Shown here in pieces: positions 1 to 5,715 of a stretch of DNA of 5,715 nt (positions are counted from its first letter, which is position 1; each line of letters begins with the position of its first letter). The stretch is from an uncultured Flavobacteriales bacterium (GTDB lineage: Bacteria > Bacteroidota > Bacteroidia > Flavobacteriales > Crocinitomicaceae), in the NCBI GenBank assembly GCA_946886545.1, contig CAMPIU010000214.1, positions 1 to 5,715 on the forward strand, written 5' to 3'. The position numbers and the translations under genes were made by a program. The notes under the pieces were generated by a model. It was given only the letters and a program-made list of their open reading frames with translations. It did not search any database and was not told where the DNA came from.

Positions 1-368
1 TCGCTGCACGGATCAAAGTAGCTGATGCGTATGACCGTTTACTCGGAACATCTGAAAAGATAGAAACGCCTCACAGAGACGGAAAGTCAAAACACGTGTT
101 CCATCAATATACCGTTCAATTGAAAGGTGTTGACAGAGATGCATTACAGGCCTATTTGGCTTCAAAAGATATCCCATCGATGATTTATTACCCTATTCCT
201 GCACACAAACAAGGAATGTTCAAATCATTTAAGCTCGAAGATCTTGATCTTCCGGCAACGGAAGAGTTAACGAAACACGTAATCTCATTCCCAATTCACA
301 CTGAAATGACAGAAGAACAACAGGCATTTATCTGTTCTGAAATTCTCAACTTCGTAAATGCTCACTAG
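1..368 (+). CDS. wbpE: DegT/DnrJ/EryC1 family PLP-dependent sugar aminotransferase, WbpE-like (5' end outside window)
   Basis: This is the last 121 codons (from base 3) of an open frame that enters from the left edge and stops with TAG at 366-368. An internal GTG at 96 is not the real start, because the frame stays open and family-like upstream of it (AARIKVADAYDRLL). The visible part matches the C-terminal small domain of DegT/DnrJ/EryC1 aminotransferases: HVFHQYTVQL, then a YYPIPAHKQ motif, then ISFPIHTEMTEEQQ near the end. The family's PLP lysine lies upstream, outside the window. In the WbpE branch the enzyme moves an amino group from glutamate to the 3-keto group of UDP-2-acetamido-3-keto-glucuronate, in the cytoplasm. 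The WbpE assignment rests mainly on the WbpB-, WbpD- and dehydrogenase-like genes nearby; the C-terminal domain alone cannot exclude another nucleotide-sugar aminotransferase such as a PseC- or ArnB-type enzyme. Only 3 bp separate it from ugd, so they are probably co-transcribed. Confidence 0.85.
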   Translation, partial: AARIKVADAYDRLLGTSEKIETPHRDGKSKHVFHQYTVQLKGVDRDALQAYLASKDIPSMIYYPIPAHKQGMFKSFKLEDLDLPATEELTKHVISFPIHTEMTEEQQAFICSEILNFVNAH

Positions 369-371
369 AAC

Positions 372-1688
372 ATGAAAAAAATCGCTGTTGTTGGAACCGG
401 TTATGTTGGTTTGGTAACCGGAACCTGTTTTGCCGAAACGGGTAATCAAGTCATTTGTGTAGACATTGACAAACAGAAAGTAGAAAGAATGCGCGGCGGG
501 GAAGTTCCTATTTACGAGCCGCACCTGGATGTTCTTTTTGAACGGAATATTAAGGCAAACCGTTTATCATTTACAACTGATCTGGAAGAGGGTATCAAGG
601 ATGCGGAGATTATCTTTTTGGCCTTGCCAACTCCTCCCGGAGAAGACGGATCAGCTGATCTGAGATATATTTTGGGGGTTGCCGATGATTTGGGTAAGCT
701 ATTGAAAGATTACAAAGTTATTGTAGATAAAAGTACGGTTCCGGTTGGAACAGCAGAAAAAGTCCATGCAGCAATTGCAAAAAATGCGAAAGTAGACTTT
801 GATGTGGTTTCCAATCCTGAATTCTTAAGAGAAGGTTTTGCGGTAGATGATTTCATGAAACCGGACAGAGTTGTTTTAGGAACTTCTTCCGAAAGGGCAG
901 AGCGCATCATGGAGCAATTGTATAAACCATTTGTACGACAGGGAAATCCTATCATCTTTATGGATGAGAAGTCTGCAGAACTGACCAAATATGCCGCAAA
1001 TGCGTTTTTAGCTACTAAGATCACTTTCATGAATGAAATTGCTAATTTCTGCGAGTTGGTTGGGGCAGATGTGGACAAAGTGCGCATTGGAATCGGTTCG
1101 GATGAACGGATTGGGAAACGCTTTCTGTTCCCAGGGATCGGATATGGAGGTTCCTGCTTTCCGAAAGATGTTCATGCCTTGGTGAATTCCGGATCTGAAA
1201 ATCAGTTTTCATTCGAAATCCTGAAGGCGGTTATGGCTGTGAATGAATCCCAAAAAACTGTTCTTTTCCCTAAAATGAAGAACTTCTTCAGGGGAGATCT
1301 GACAGGAAAAAAAATTGCGTTGTGGGGATTGGCATTCAAACCGGATACAGATGATATTCGTGAGGCTCCGGCTTTGTATATGATTGATGAGTTGACTAAA
1401 GAAGGAGCATTGGTGACGGCATACGATCCGGAAGCAATGGAAAATGTGAAAGCATTGGTCGGAGAGAAAATTTCATTTGTTGAGAACGAATACGAAGCAC
1501 TCAAGGATGCTGATGCTTTATTAATTTGCACGGAATGGGGAGTATTCAGAAACCCTGATTTTGATAAAATGAAGTCCTTGATGAAAGATTCCGTTATCTT
1601 CGATGGAAGAAACCTTTTTGAGATTTCTGAAATGAATGAAAAGGGCTTTTACTATAGCTCGATTGGCAGATCCATAGTATCGAAATAA
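372..1688 (+). CDS. ugd: UDP-glucose 6-dehydrogenase
   Basis: A complete 438-residue protein of normal length for bacterial UDP-glucose dehydrogenase. It oxidises UDP-glucose twice with NAD+ to give UDP-glucuronate in the cytoplasm. The N-terminal Rossmann domain starts at once with GTGYVG (residues 8-13), and Asp31 is placed to bind the NAD ribose. STVPVGT lies at 121-127 and SNPEFLREG at 147-155, with Glu150 in the position of the catalytic glutamate. Lys206 and Asn210 are in [10 protein letters not shown], the catalytic Cys262 is in [10 protein letters not shown], and Asp266 follows. The C-terminal UDP-binding domain contains [14 protein letters not shown] (about 326-339). All key residues are intact. 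The ATG at 372 puts the GxGxxG loop at the usual distance from the N-terminus; no Shine-Dalgarno sequence precedes it. It sits 3 bp after the aminotransferase and 1 bp before the decarboxylase that would use its product. The [10 protein letters not shown] active site separates it from the GGHC-type enzyme at the right end of the window. Confidence 0.95.
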   Translation: MKKIAVVGTGYVGLVTGTCFAETGNQVICVDIDKQKVERMRGGEVPIYEPHLDVLFERNIKANRLSFTTDLEEGIKDAEIIFLALPTPPGEDGSADLRYILGVADDLGKLLKDYKVIVDKSTVPVGTAEKVHAAIAKNAKVDFDVVSNPEFLREGFAVDDFMKPDRVVLGTSSERAERIMEQLYKPFVRQGNPIIFMDEKSAELTKYAANAFLATKITFMNEIANFCELVGADVDKVRIGIGSDERIGKRFLFPGIGYGGSCFPKDVHALVNSGSENQFSFEILKAVMAVNESQKTVLFPKMKNFFRGDLTGKKIALWGLAFKPDTDDIREAPALYMIDELTKEGALVTAYDPEAMENVKALVGEKISFVENEYEALKDADALLICTEWGVFRNPDFDKMKSLMKDSVIFDGRNLFEISEMNEKGFYYSSIGRSIVSK

Positions 1689-1689
1689 T

Positions 1690-2688
1690 ATGAGTACAAG
1701 CAGAAAACGCGTATTGATCACCGGTGCAGCCGGATTTTTAGGATCTCATTTATGTGATCGTTTTATAAAAGACGATTACCATGTGATTGCAATGGATAAT
1801 CTCATAACAGGTCGCTTAAAAAACATTGAACACTTATTTCAGTTAGAAAACTTCGAGTTTTATAATCACGATGTCAGTAAGTTCATTCATGTAAGCGGAG
1901 AATTGGATTACATTCTTCATTTTGCATCTCCCGCAAGTCCGATTGATTACTTGAAAATTCCCATTCAAACATTGAAAGTTGGATCTTTGGGAATTCACAA
2001 TTGCCTGGGCTTGGCACGTGTTAAAAATGCACGGGTATTGATTGCAAGTACATCCGAAATTTATGGAGATCCAACAGTTCACCCGCAAACGGAAGATTAT
2101 TGGGGGAACGTGAATCCGGTTGGTCCGAGAGGTGTTTACGATGAGGCTAAACGTTTCCAGGAAGCGATCACGATGGCATATCATACCTTTCACGGTGTTG
2201 AAACCCGGATCGTGCGGATTTTTAATACTTATGGACCTCGCATGCGTTTGAACGACGGACGTGTTCTTCCTGCATTTATCGGGCAGGCGCTTCGCGGAGA
2301 AGATTTGACTGTTTTTGGTGATGGTTCTCAAACACGCTCATTTTGTTACGTCGATGATTTAGTGGAAGGAATTGTTCGTTTATTACATAGTGATTGTTCC
2401 GATCCGGTCAACATCGGGAATCCGGATGAGATCACCATTAGCCAGTTTGCAGAAGAAATCATTAAATTGACGGGAACAACTCAAAAAGTGATTTACAAAG
2501 ATTTGCCGGTAGATGACCCGAAACAACGTCAGCCGGATATTACAAAAGCAAGAAAATTATTAAACTGGGAACCGCAAATTGACAGGGCAGAAGGTCTAAA
2601 GCGGACTTATGCCTATTTTAAAAGTTTAACCAAGGAAGAATTGTATCAATCAGATCATATTGATTTTGAGAAGTATATCGTTCGGTAA
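1690..2688 (+). CDS. uxs: UDP-glucuronate decarboxylase (UDP-xylose synthase), extended SDR family
   Basis: A complete 332-residue extended short-chain dehydrogenase/reductase. It would decarboxylate UDP-glucuronate to UDP-xylose with bound NAD+, through a 4-keto intermediate. The dinucleotide-binding loop TGAAGFLG is at 11-18 with Asp36 after beta-2. HFASPASP (77-84) and [12 protein letters not shown] (136-147) are signatures that separate UXS from dTDP-glucose 4,6-dehydratase and UDP-glucose 4-epimerase. The active site shows STSE (120-123), with Glu123 in the UXS glutamate position, and Tyr150/Lys154 as the YxxxK pair. Arg280 in KQRQPDI corresponds to the arginine that contacts the substrate carboxylate in human UXS and ArnA. 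The C-terminus extends about 20 residues beyond the usual core ([13 protein letters not shown] and onward). The ATG lies 1 bp after the ugd stop, so the two are almost certainly one operon and consecutive steps. No Shine-Dalgarno sequence is visible. A UXS-like enzyme that releases the 4-ketopentose is a less likely alternative. Confidence 0.92.
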   Translation: MSTSRKRVLITGAAGFLGSHLCDRFIKDDYHVIAMDNLITGRLKNIEHLFQLENFEFYNHDVSKFIHVSGELDYILHFASPASPIDYLKIPIQTLKVGSLGIHNCLGLARVKNARVLIASTSEIYGDPTVHPQTEDYWGNVNPVGPRGVYDEAKRFQEAITMAYHTFHGVETRIVRIFNTYGPRMRLNDGRVLPAFIGQALRGEDLTVFGDGSQTRSFCYVDDLVEGIVRLLHSDCSDPVNIGNPDEITISQFAEEIIKLTGTTQKVIYKDLPVDDPKQRQPDITKARKLLNWEPQIDRAEGLKRTYAYFKSLTKEELYQSDHIDFEKYIVR

Positions 2689-2703
2689 CATACGAATTAT
2701 TCA

Positions 2704-2731
2704 TTGAAAATTGAAAATTGAAAATTGAAAA
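2704..2731. repeat. Tandem repeat, four perfect copies of TTGAAAA
   Basis: Four exact 7-bp units run from 2704 to 2731, followed by a related GAAAAG at 2727-2732 and another TTTTGAAAAG at 2734-2743. Together they form the left arm of the larger inverted repeat. Replication slippage could change the copy number. The tract is non-coding and begins 15 bp after the uxs stop codon. Confidence 0.85.
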
Positions 2732-2737
2732 GATTTT

Positions 2738-2779
2738 GAAAAGGGGCTTCAACTTCATTCGGCCACCTTTTCGCTTTTC
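2738..2779 (+). terminator. Possible hairpin terminator inside the repeat element
   Basis: GAAAAGG (2738-2744) pairs perfectly with CCTTTTC (2766-2772). The stem continues as GGC (2745-2747) with GCC (2762-2764) after a bulged A at 2765, leaving a loop of about 14 bases. The stem is followed by GCTTTTC, a poor U-tract. It may end or attenuate transcription coming from ugd-uxs, but the weak stem and interrupted T-run make this a tentative call. It could equally be only the structural core of the repeat element. Confidence 0.3.
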
Positions 2780-2815
2780 ACTTATCAATTCTCCATTTTC
2801 CATTTTCATTTTAAG

Positions 2816-3385
2816 ATGACATATTTTGCACACGAAACAGCCGTAGTTGATGCAGGCTGTAGAATTGGGGAAGGGACTAAGATCTGGCATTTTTCACACA
2901 TTATGCCGAATTGTACGATCGGTGAAAAATGCAATATCGGACAAAACGTTGTGATTTCTCCGGAAGTGATCCTGGGAAACAATGTGAAGGTTCAAAATAA
3001 CGTATCAATTTATACCGGCGTTATTTGTGAAGACGATGTTTTTCTTGGACCGTCCATGGTTTTCACTAACGTGATGAATCCACGATCTGCTGTAATCAGA
3101 AGAGATCAGTATTCGAAAACGGTAGTAAAAAAAGGTGCTTCTATCGGGGCAAATGCTACAATAGTTTGCGGAAATGACATTGGCGAATATGCATTCATAG
3201 GGGCAGGATCGGTTGTGACGAAAGAAGTTCCGGCCTACGCTTTGGTTGTAGGAAATCCTGCAAGACAAATTGGCTGGATGAGTGCTTTTGGACACCGACT
3301 GACATTTGATGAAAATGGATTCGCAACTTGCCCGGAGAGTAATGAACGTTATCAGTTGGTGAATAATCAGGTAAAAGCCCTTTAA
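2816..3385 (+). CDS. wbpD: UDP-2-acetamido-3-amino-2,3-dideoxy-glucuronate N-acetyltransferase, WbpD/WlbB-like
   Basis: A complete 189-residue protein, close to the usual WbpD/WlbB length of about 190. It is a left-handed parallel beta-helix (hexapeptide repeat) acetyltransferase, expected to work as a trimer. It would transfer acetyl from acetyl-CoA to the 3-amino group of UDP-GlcNAc3NA, giving UDP-2,3-diacetamido-2,3-dideoxy-glucuronate. Isoleucine/valine-rich hexapeptide turns run from about residue 8 to 137 ([36 protein letters not shown]). The family block [10 protein letters not shown] is at 23-32. The loop [16 protein letters not shown] (76-91) contains Asn85, which matches the conserved active-site asparagine region of WlbB. 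The tail after [13 protein letters not shown], including CPESNERY (172-179), is typical of this subgroup and separates it from generic sugar acetyltransferases. The ATG lies 5 bp after the inverted-repeat element, so the leader is pyrimidine-rich with no Shine-Dalgarno sequence. Confidence 0.92.
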   Translation: MTYFAHETAVVDAGCRIGEGTKIWHFSHIMPNCTIGEKCNIGQNVVISPEVILGNNVKVQNNVSIYTGVICEDDVFLGPSMVFTNVMNPRSAVIRRDQYSKTVVKKGASIGANATIVCGNDIGEYAFIGAGSVVTKEVPAYALVVGNPARQIGWMSAFGHRLTFDENGFATCPESNERYQLVNNQVKAL

Positions 3386-3392
3386 TTCAGAC

Positions 3393-3422
3393 ATGCTTAA
3401 GTGGCAAATTTCATTATTTTTG
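3393..3422 (+). promoter_or_regulatory. Likely Bacteroidota-type promoter (TAnnTTTG) upstream of the wbpB-like gene
   Basis: TATTTTTG at 3415-3422 is a perfect match to the Bacteroidota -7 consensus TAnnTTTG. The expected -33 TTG is only partly met by ATG at 3393-3395, 19 bp upstream. Transcription would start around 3428-3430 and give a leader of about 40 nt before the ATG at 3471. The element sits in the 85-bp gap between wbpD and wbpB, where a promoter is plausible. The -33 weakness and the AT-richness of the region limit certainty. Confidence 0.5.
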
Positions 3423-3470
3423 CGCCTCAAATCCTGAGAAAAATTTATTGATACTATCAAAAGAAAGAAT

Positions 3471-4511
3471 ATGATACCAGAAAATCACAAAGTGAAGTTT
3501 GCCATTCTTGGATCCGGACACATCGGTAAAAGACATGCTGAAATGGTTCGAAGAGACCCGGAGGCAGAGTTGGTTGCGATGATTGATGTTCGTTCGATAG
3601 AAGAATGTGCTGCTGCTGATTTTAATGTTCCTTTCTTTAAGACCCTGGATGAACTTTTGGCTTCAGGTATCGATTTTGATGTTTTAAATGTTTGCACTCC
3701 GAACGGTTTGCATGCAGAACAGGCTTTGGCAGGTTTGGAGAATAAAAAACACGTAGTGGTTGAAAAACCGATGGGTTTGACCAAGGATCAATGCGAAAAA
3801 GTCATTTTTAAATCCTTGCAGCAATCCAAACATGTTTTTTGTGTAATGCAAAACCGTTATTCTCCTCCAAGTGAGTGGATCAAAGAGTTGATTGAGCAAA
3901 AAGTATTAGGAGATATTTTCATGGTCCAACTGAATTGCTATTGGAATCGCGATGAGAGGTATTACAAAGCCGGAGGTTGGAAAGGAACAAAAGATTTGGA
4001 CGGCGGAACTTTGTTTACGCAGTTTTCTCACTTCATAGATATCATGTATTGGTTGTTTGGTGATATTGACCATATCCAGGGGAAATTTGCTGATTTCACA
4101 CATAAAGATTCAACAGATTTTGAGGATTCCGGATTTGTGAGTTTTGATTTCATCAATGGTGGAATGGGTTGTATCAATTATTCGACAGCTGTTGCAGATA
4201 AGAATCTGGAGAGTTCCATGACTATTGTCGGTCGAAACGGAAGTGTGAAAATTGGAGGTCAGTACATGAATGAAGTGGAAGTGTGCAATATTCCGGGTTA
4301 TGAAATGCCAAACCTGGCACCAACCAATCCGGGGAATGATTACGGAGCCTATAAAGGATCTGCAGCCAACCATCACTACGTAATAACAAATGTTATTGAT
4401 ACATTAAAAGGAAGAACTTCTGCTACTACGAATGCCCTGGAAGGATTGAAAGTGGTAGAAATTATTGAACGTATTTATAAGGTAAGAAATGAGCAACTCA
4501 ATTTACAATAA
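3471..4511 (+). CDS. wbpB: Gfo/Idh/MocA family oxidoreductase, probable UDP-N-acetyl-glucuronate 3-dehydrogenase (WbpB/WlbA-like)
   Basis: A complete 346-residue protein. In the WbpB/WlbA branch it oxidises C3 of UDP-GlcNAcA with NAD+, and the 3-keto product is the substrate of the WbpE aminotransferase. Studied members couple NADH reoxidation to 2-oxoglutarate, which the aminotransferase regenerates from glutamate. The Rossmann domain begins at about residue 8 with GSGHIG (14-19). Asp39 ends beta-2, NVCTPNGLHAE is at 73-83, and the family motif EKPM (98-101) supplies catalytic Lys99. The C-terminal alpha/beta domain has WKGTKDLDGGTLFTQFSHFID (from Trp170), including His187 and Asp190 in the expected catalytic places. 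Length and motifs are intact. The ATG at 3471 follows an A-rich AAAGAAAG stretch, a weak ribosome site. It overlaps the next gene by 23 bp. Gfo/Idh/MocA proteins vary in substrate, so the assignment leans on the neighbouring wbpD-, wbpE- and dehydrogenase-like genes. Confidence 0.88.
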   Translation: MIPENHKVKFAILGSGHIGKRHAEMVRRDPEAELVAMIDVRSIEECAAADFNVPFFKTLDELLASGIDFDVLNVCTPNGLHAEQALAGLENKKHVVVEKPMGLTKDQCEKVIFKSLQQSKHVFCVMQNRYSPPSEWIKELIEQKVLGDIFMVQLNCYWNRDERYYKAGGWKGTKDLDGGTLFTQFSHFIDIMYWLFGDIDHIQGKFADFTHKDSTDFEDSGFVSFDFINGGMGCINYSTAVADKNLESSMTIVGRNGSVKIGGQYMNEVEVCNIPGYEMPNLAPTNPGNDYGAYKGSAANHHYVITNVIDTLKGRTSATTNALEGLKVVEIIERIYKVRNEQLNLQ

Positions 4512-5715
4512 ATTAGTAGCTAAAGAAGCTAAACTCGCAGTTATTGGTCTTGGTTATGTAGGCCTGCCGATTGCATTGGAATTTGCAAAAAAGATCCGGG
4601 TGGTTGGATTCGATATCAACCAGGCACGTGTAGATCTGATGCGAAATAAAAAGGATCCCAGCAACGAATTAACTTCAAGTGATTTTGATAACTGTGATAT
4701 TCATTTTACAGCTGACATCAATGACCTGAAAGACGTTCAGTTCTATATTATTGCTGTTCCTACACCTATAGACGATGCGAACTTACCTGATTTACGCCCT
4801 TTGTTAGGTGCTTCCAGAACAGTTGCACAAGTTTTAAAAGAGGGAGATTACGTAGTGTTTGAATCAACAGTATATCCCGGTTGTACGGAAGAGGATTGTA
4901 TTCCTGTACTGGAAGAATTATCCGGATTGAAATTTAAGGATGATTTCAAAGTAGGATATTCACCTGAAAGAATTAATCCGGGTGACAAAGAGCATACCCT
5001 TCAAAATGTTGTTAAAGTAGTTTCCGGATGTGGTGAAGAATCTCTGGAGGAAATTGCAAAGACTTATGAATTGGTTGTTAGTGCCGGAGTTCATCGTGCT
5101 GCTTCAATTAAAGTTGCAGAGGCTGCGAAAATTATTGAAAACACACAACGTGATGTGAACATTGCTTTGATTAATGAATTGTCGATCATCTTCAACCGAT
5201 TGGGAATTAATACCTATGAGGTGCTTGAAGCTGCCGGTACAAAGTGGAATTTCCTGCGTTTTTCGCCGGGGTTGGTTGGCGGACATTGCATTGGAGTAGA
5301 TCCTTATTATTTGACGCATAAGGCCCAGCAAGCTGGTTACCATGCAAAAATCATTAATAGCGGCCGCTATGTAAATGACTCTATGGGCTTTTACATCGGA
5401 AAACAAACCACCAAGAAAATTATCGCTCAGGGAAAACACATCCAGGATGCAAAGGTGTTGGTGATGGGAGCAACTTTCAAGGAAGATGTATCTGATATTC
5501 GCAATTCCAAAGTAATTGATGTAGTGAATGAGTTGAAGTCTTTCCAGGTAAAAGTGGACTTGGTAGATCCGCATGCTTCTTCTGAAGAAATGGAACACGA
5601 GTACGGTGTAAGTTTAGTTGAAATCGGGAAAAATTACGATGCAATTATTGTAGCGGTTAACCATAAAGACTATAAAAACCTGGATGAAGCATATTTCAAA
5701 TCATTAATGAAAGAT
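4489..5715 (+). CDS. tviB: UDP-N-acetylhexosamine 6-dehydrogenase, TviB/WbpO-like (3' end outside window)
   Basis: The first 409 codons of a nucleotide-sugar dehydrogenase, cut by the right edge; TviB is about 425 residues, so only a short tail is missing. It oxidises C6 of a UDP-N-acetylhexosamine twice with NAD+, probably UDP-GlcNAc to UDP-GlcNAcA here, the first step for the WbpB-E-D set. GLGYVG (20-25) is the NAD loop and Asp42 follows beta-2. VPTPIDD is at 90-96, ESTVYPG at 125-131 and SPERINPGD at 158-166. AEAAKIIENTQRD (210-222) holds catalytic Lys214 and Asn218. GLVGGHCIGVDPYYLTHK (261-278) holds catalytic Cys267. ATFKEDVSDIRNS (328-340) begins the UDP-binding domain. ESTVYPG, the ENTQRD helix and GGHCIGVDPYYL mark the TviB/WbpO group. 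The start is fixed: an in-frame TAA at 4483-4485 lies just upstream and ATG 4489 is the first ATG after it. AAGG at 4479-4482 is a weak Shine-Dalgarno. GlcNAc versus GalNAc specificity cannot be read from sequence alone. Confidence 0.93.
   Translation, partial: MSNSIYNKLVAKEAKLAVIGLGYVGLPIALEFAKKIRVVGFDINQARVDLMRNKKDPSNELTSSDFDNCDIHFTADINDLKDVQFYIIAVPTPIDDANLPDLRPLLGASRTVAQVLKEGDYVVFESTVYPGCTEEDCIPVLEELSGLKFKDDFKVGYSPERINPGDKEHTLQNVVKVVSGCGEESLEEIAKTYELVVSAGVHRAASIKVAEAAKIIENTQRDVNIALINELSIIFNRLGINTYEVLEAAGTKWNFLRFSPGLVGGHCIGVDPYYLTHKAQQAGYHAKIINSGRYVNDSMGFYIGKQTTKKIIAQGKHIQDAKVLVMGATFKEDVSDIRNSKVIDVVNELKSFQVKVDLVDPHASSEEMEHEYGVSLVEIGKNYDAIIVAVNHKDYKNLDEAYFKSLMKD

Larger units (their letters stand above)
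2703..2810. repeat. Imperfect inverted-repeat element with heptad arms, filling the uxs-wbpD gap
   Basis: Bases 2703-2732 and the reverse complement of 2781-2810 agree at 25 of 30 positions without gaps, separated by 48 bp. The left arm is four perfect tandem TTGAAAA units (2704-2731). The right arm carries the same 7-bp period inverted and diverged (CCATTTT at 2793-2799 and 2800-2806, then CATTTT). The core holds a second, shorter inverted repeat. No open frame of interest crosses it. This looks like a small dispersed intergenic element (REP- or MITE-like), which would be non-autonomous because it encodes nothing. That it is repeated elsewhere in the genome is inference from its form; only one copy is in the window. 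No target-site duplication could be identified with confidence. Confidence 0.7.

Noticed and set aside
96..368. A short 90-codon gene starting at GTG 96
   Set aside because: The frame is open to the left edge and the upstream residues fit the aminotransferase family, so this is an internal valine codon of a truncated gene.
1843..2331. A 162-codon open frame on the minus strand inside uxs
   Set aside because: It is rich in Cys, Asn, Ile and Arg as expected of antisense translation, has no domain signature, and is fully covered by the UXS coding sequence.
2689..2815. CRISPR array suggested by short tandem repeats
   Set aside because: The units are 7 bp without spacers, far from CRISPR repeat-spacer structure, and no cas genes are present.
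2816..3385. Hexapeptide turns of the acetyltransferase considered as a DNA repeat
   Set aside because: The periodicity is at the protein level (beta-helix coils) with no corresponding DNA-level repeat.
3426..3438. Small hairpin CTCA/TGAG with a 5-base loop in the wbpB leader
   Set aside because: A 4-bp stem is expected by chance, and it is followed by A residues and not a T-run, so it is neither a convincing terminator nor a riboswitch.
3005..3460. A 151-codon minus-strand frame covering wbpD and the wbpD-wbpB gap
   Set aside because: Its translation shows no family signature and it is antisense to the hexapeptide acetyltransferase. The short part outside wbpD does not support a separate gene.
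5104..5598. A 164-codon open frame on the minus strand inside the TviB-like gene
   Set aside because: It lies wholly inside a well-conserved dehydrogenase with intact catalytic motifs, and its translation has no recognisable family features. It is an antisense shadow.

Overview
The window is a stretch of a surface-polysaccharide (O-antigen or capsule type) nucleotide-sugar gene cluster. All six genes are on the + strand and coding is dense. The source is most likely a member of the Bacteroidota, perhaps Flavobacteriia-like. The reasons are moderately AT-rich coding sequence, start codons with almost no Shine-Dalgarno sequence, a perfect TAnnTTTG promoter element of the Bacteroidota type, and an intergenic heptad-repeat element built from TTGAAAA units. 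This placement is inference; no rRNA or species marker is present.

Layout: (1) 1-368, the C-terminal third of a DegT/DnrJ/EryC1 sugar aminotransferase (WbpE-like), cut by the window edge. (2) 372-1688, UDP-glucose 6-dehydrogenase (Ugd). (3) 1690-2688, UDP-glucuronate decarboxylase (UDP-xylose synthase, Uxs). (4) 2689-2815, a 127-bp gap filled by an inverted-repeat element. (5) 2816-3385, a left-handed beta-helix N-acetyltransferase (WbpD/WlbB-like). (6) 3386-3470, a short gap with a likely promoter. (7) 3471-4511, a Gfo/Idh/MocA oxidoreductase (WbpB/WlbA-like). (8) 4489 to the window end, a nucleotide-sugar 6-dehydrogenase of the TviB/WbpO type, overlapping the previous gene by 23 bp and cut near its C-terminus.

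Two pathways are interleaved. Ugd and Uxs would convert UDP-glucose to UDP-glucuronate and then UDP-xylose. The TviB-like dehydrogenase, WbpB-like, WbpE-like and WbpD-like proteins form a full set for UDP-GlcNAc to UDP-GlcNAcA, then the 3-keto sugar, then the 3-amino sugar, then UDP-2,3-diacetamido-2,3-dideoxy-glucuronate. The 2-epimerase (WbpI type) that would give the manno form, the glycosyltransferases and the Wzx/Wzy or ABC export genes are not in the window.

No new biological system is visible. All six proteins belong to well-known families and every key catalytic residue I looked for is present. The points that deserve a second look are the nested inverted-repeat element before wbpD, the way the gene order and promoter split the pathway, and the subfamily of the last dehydrogenase.
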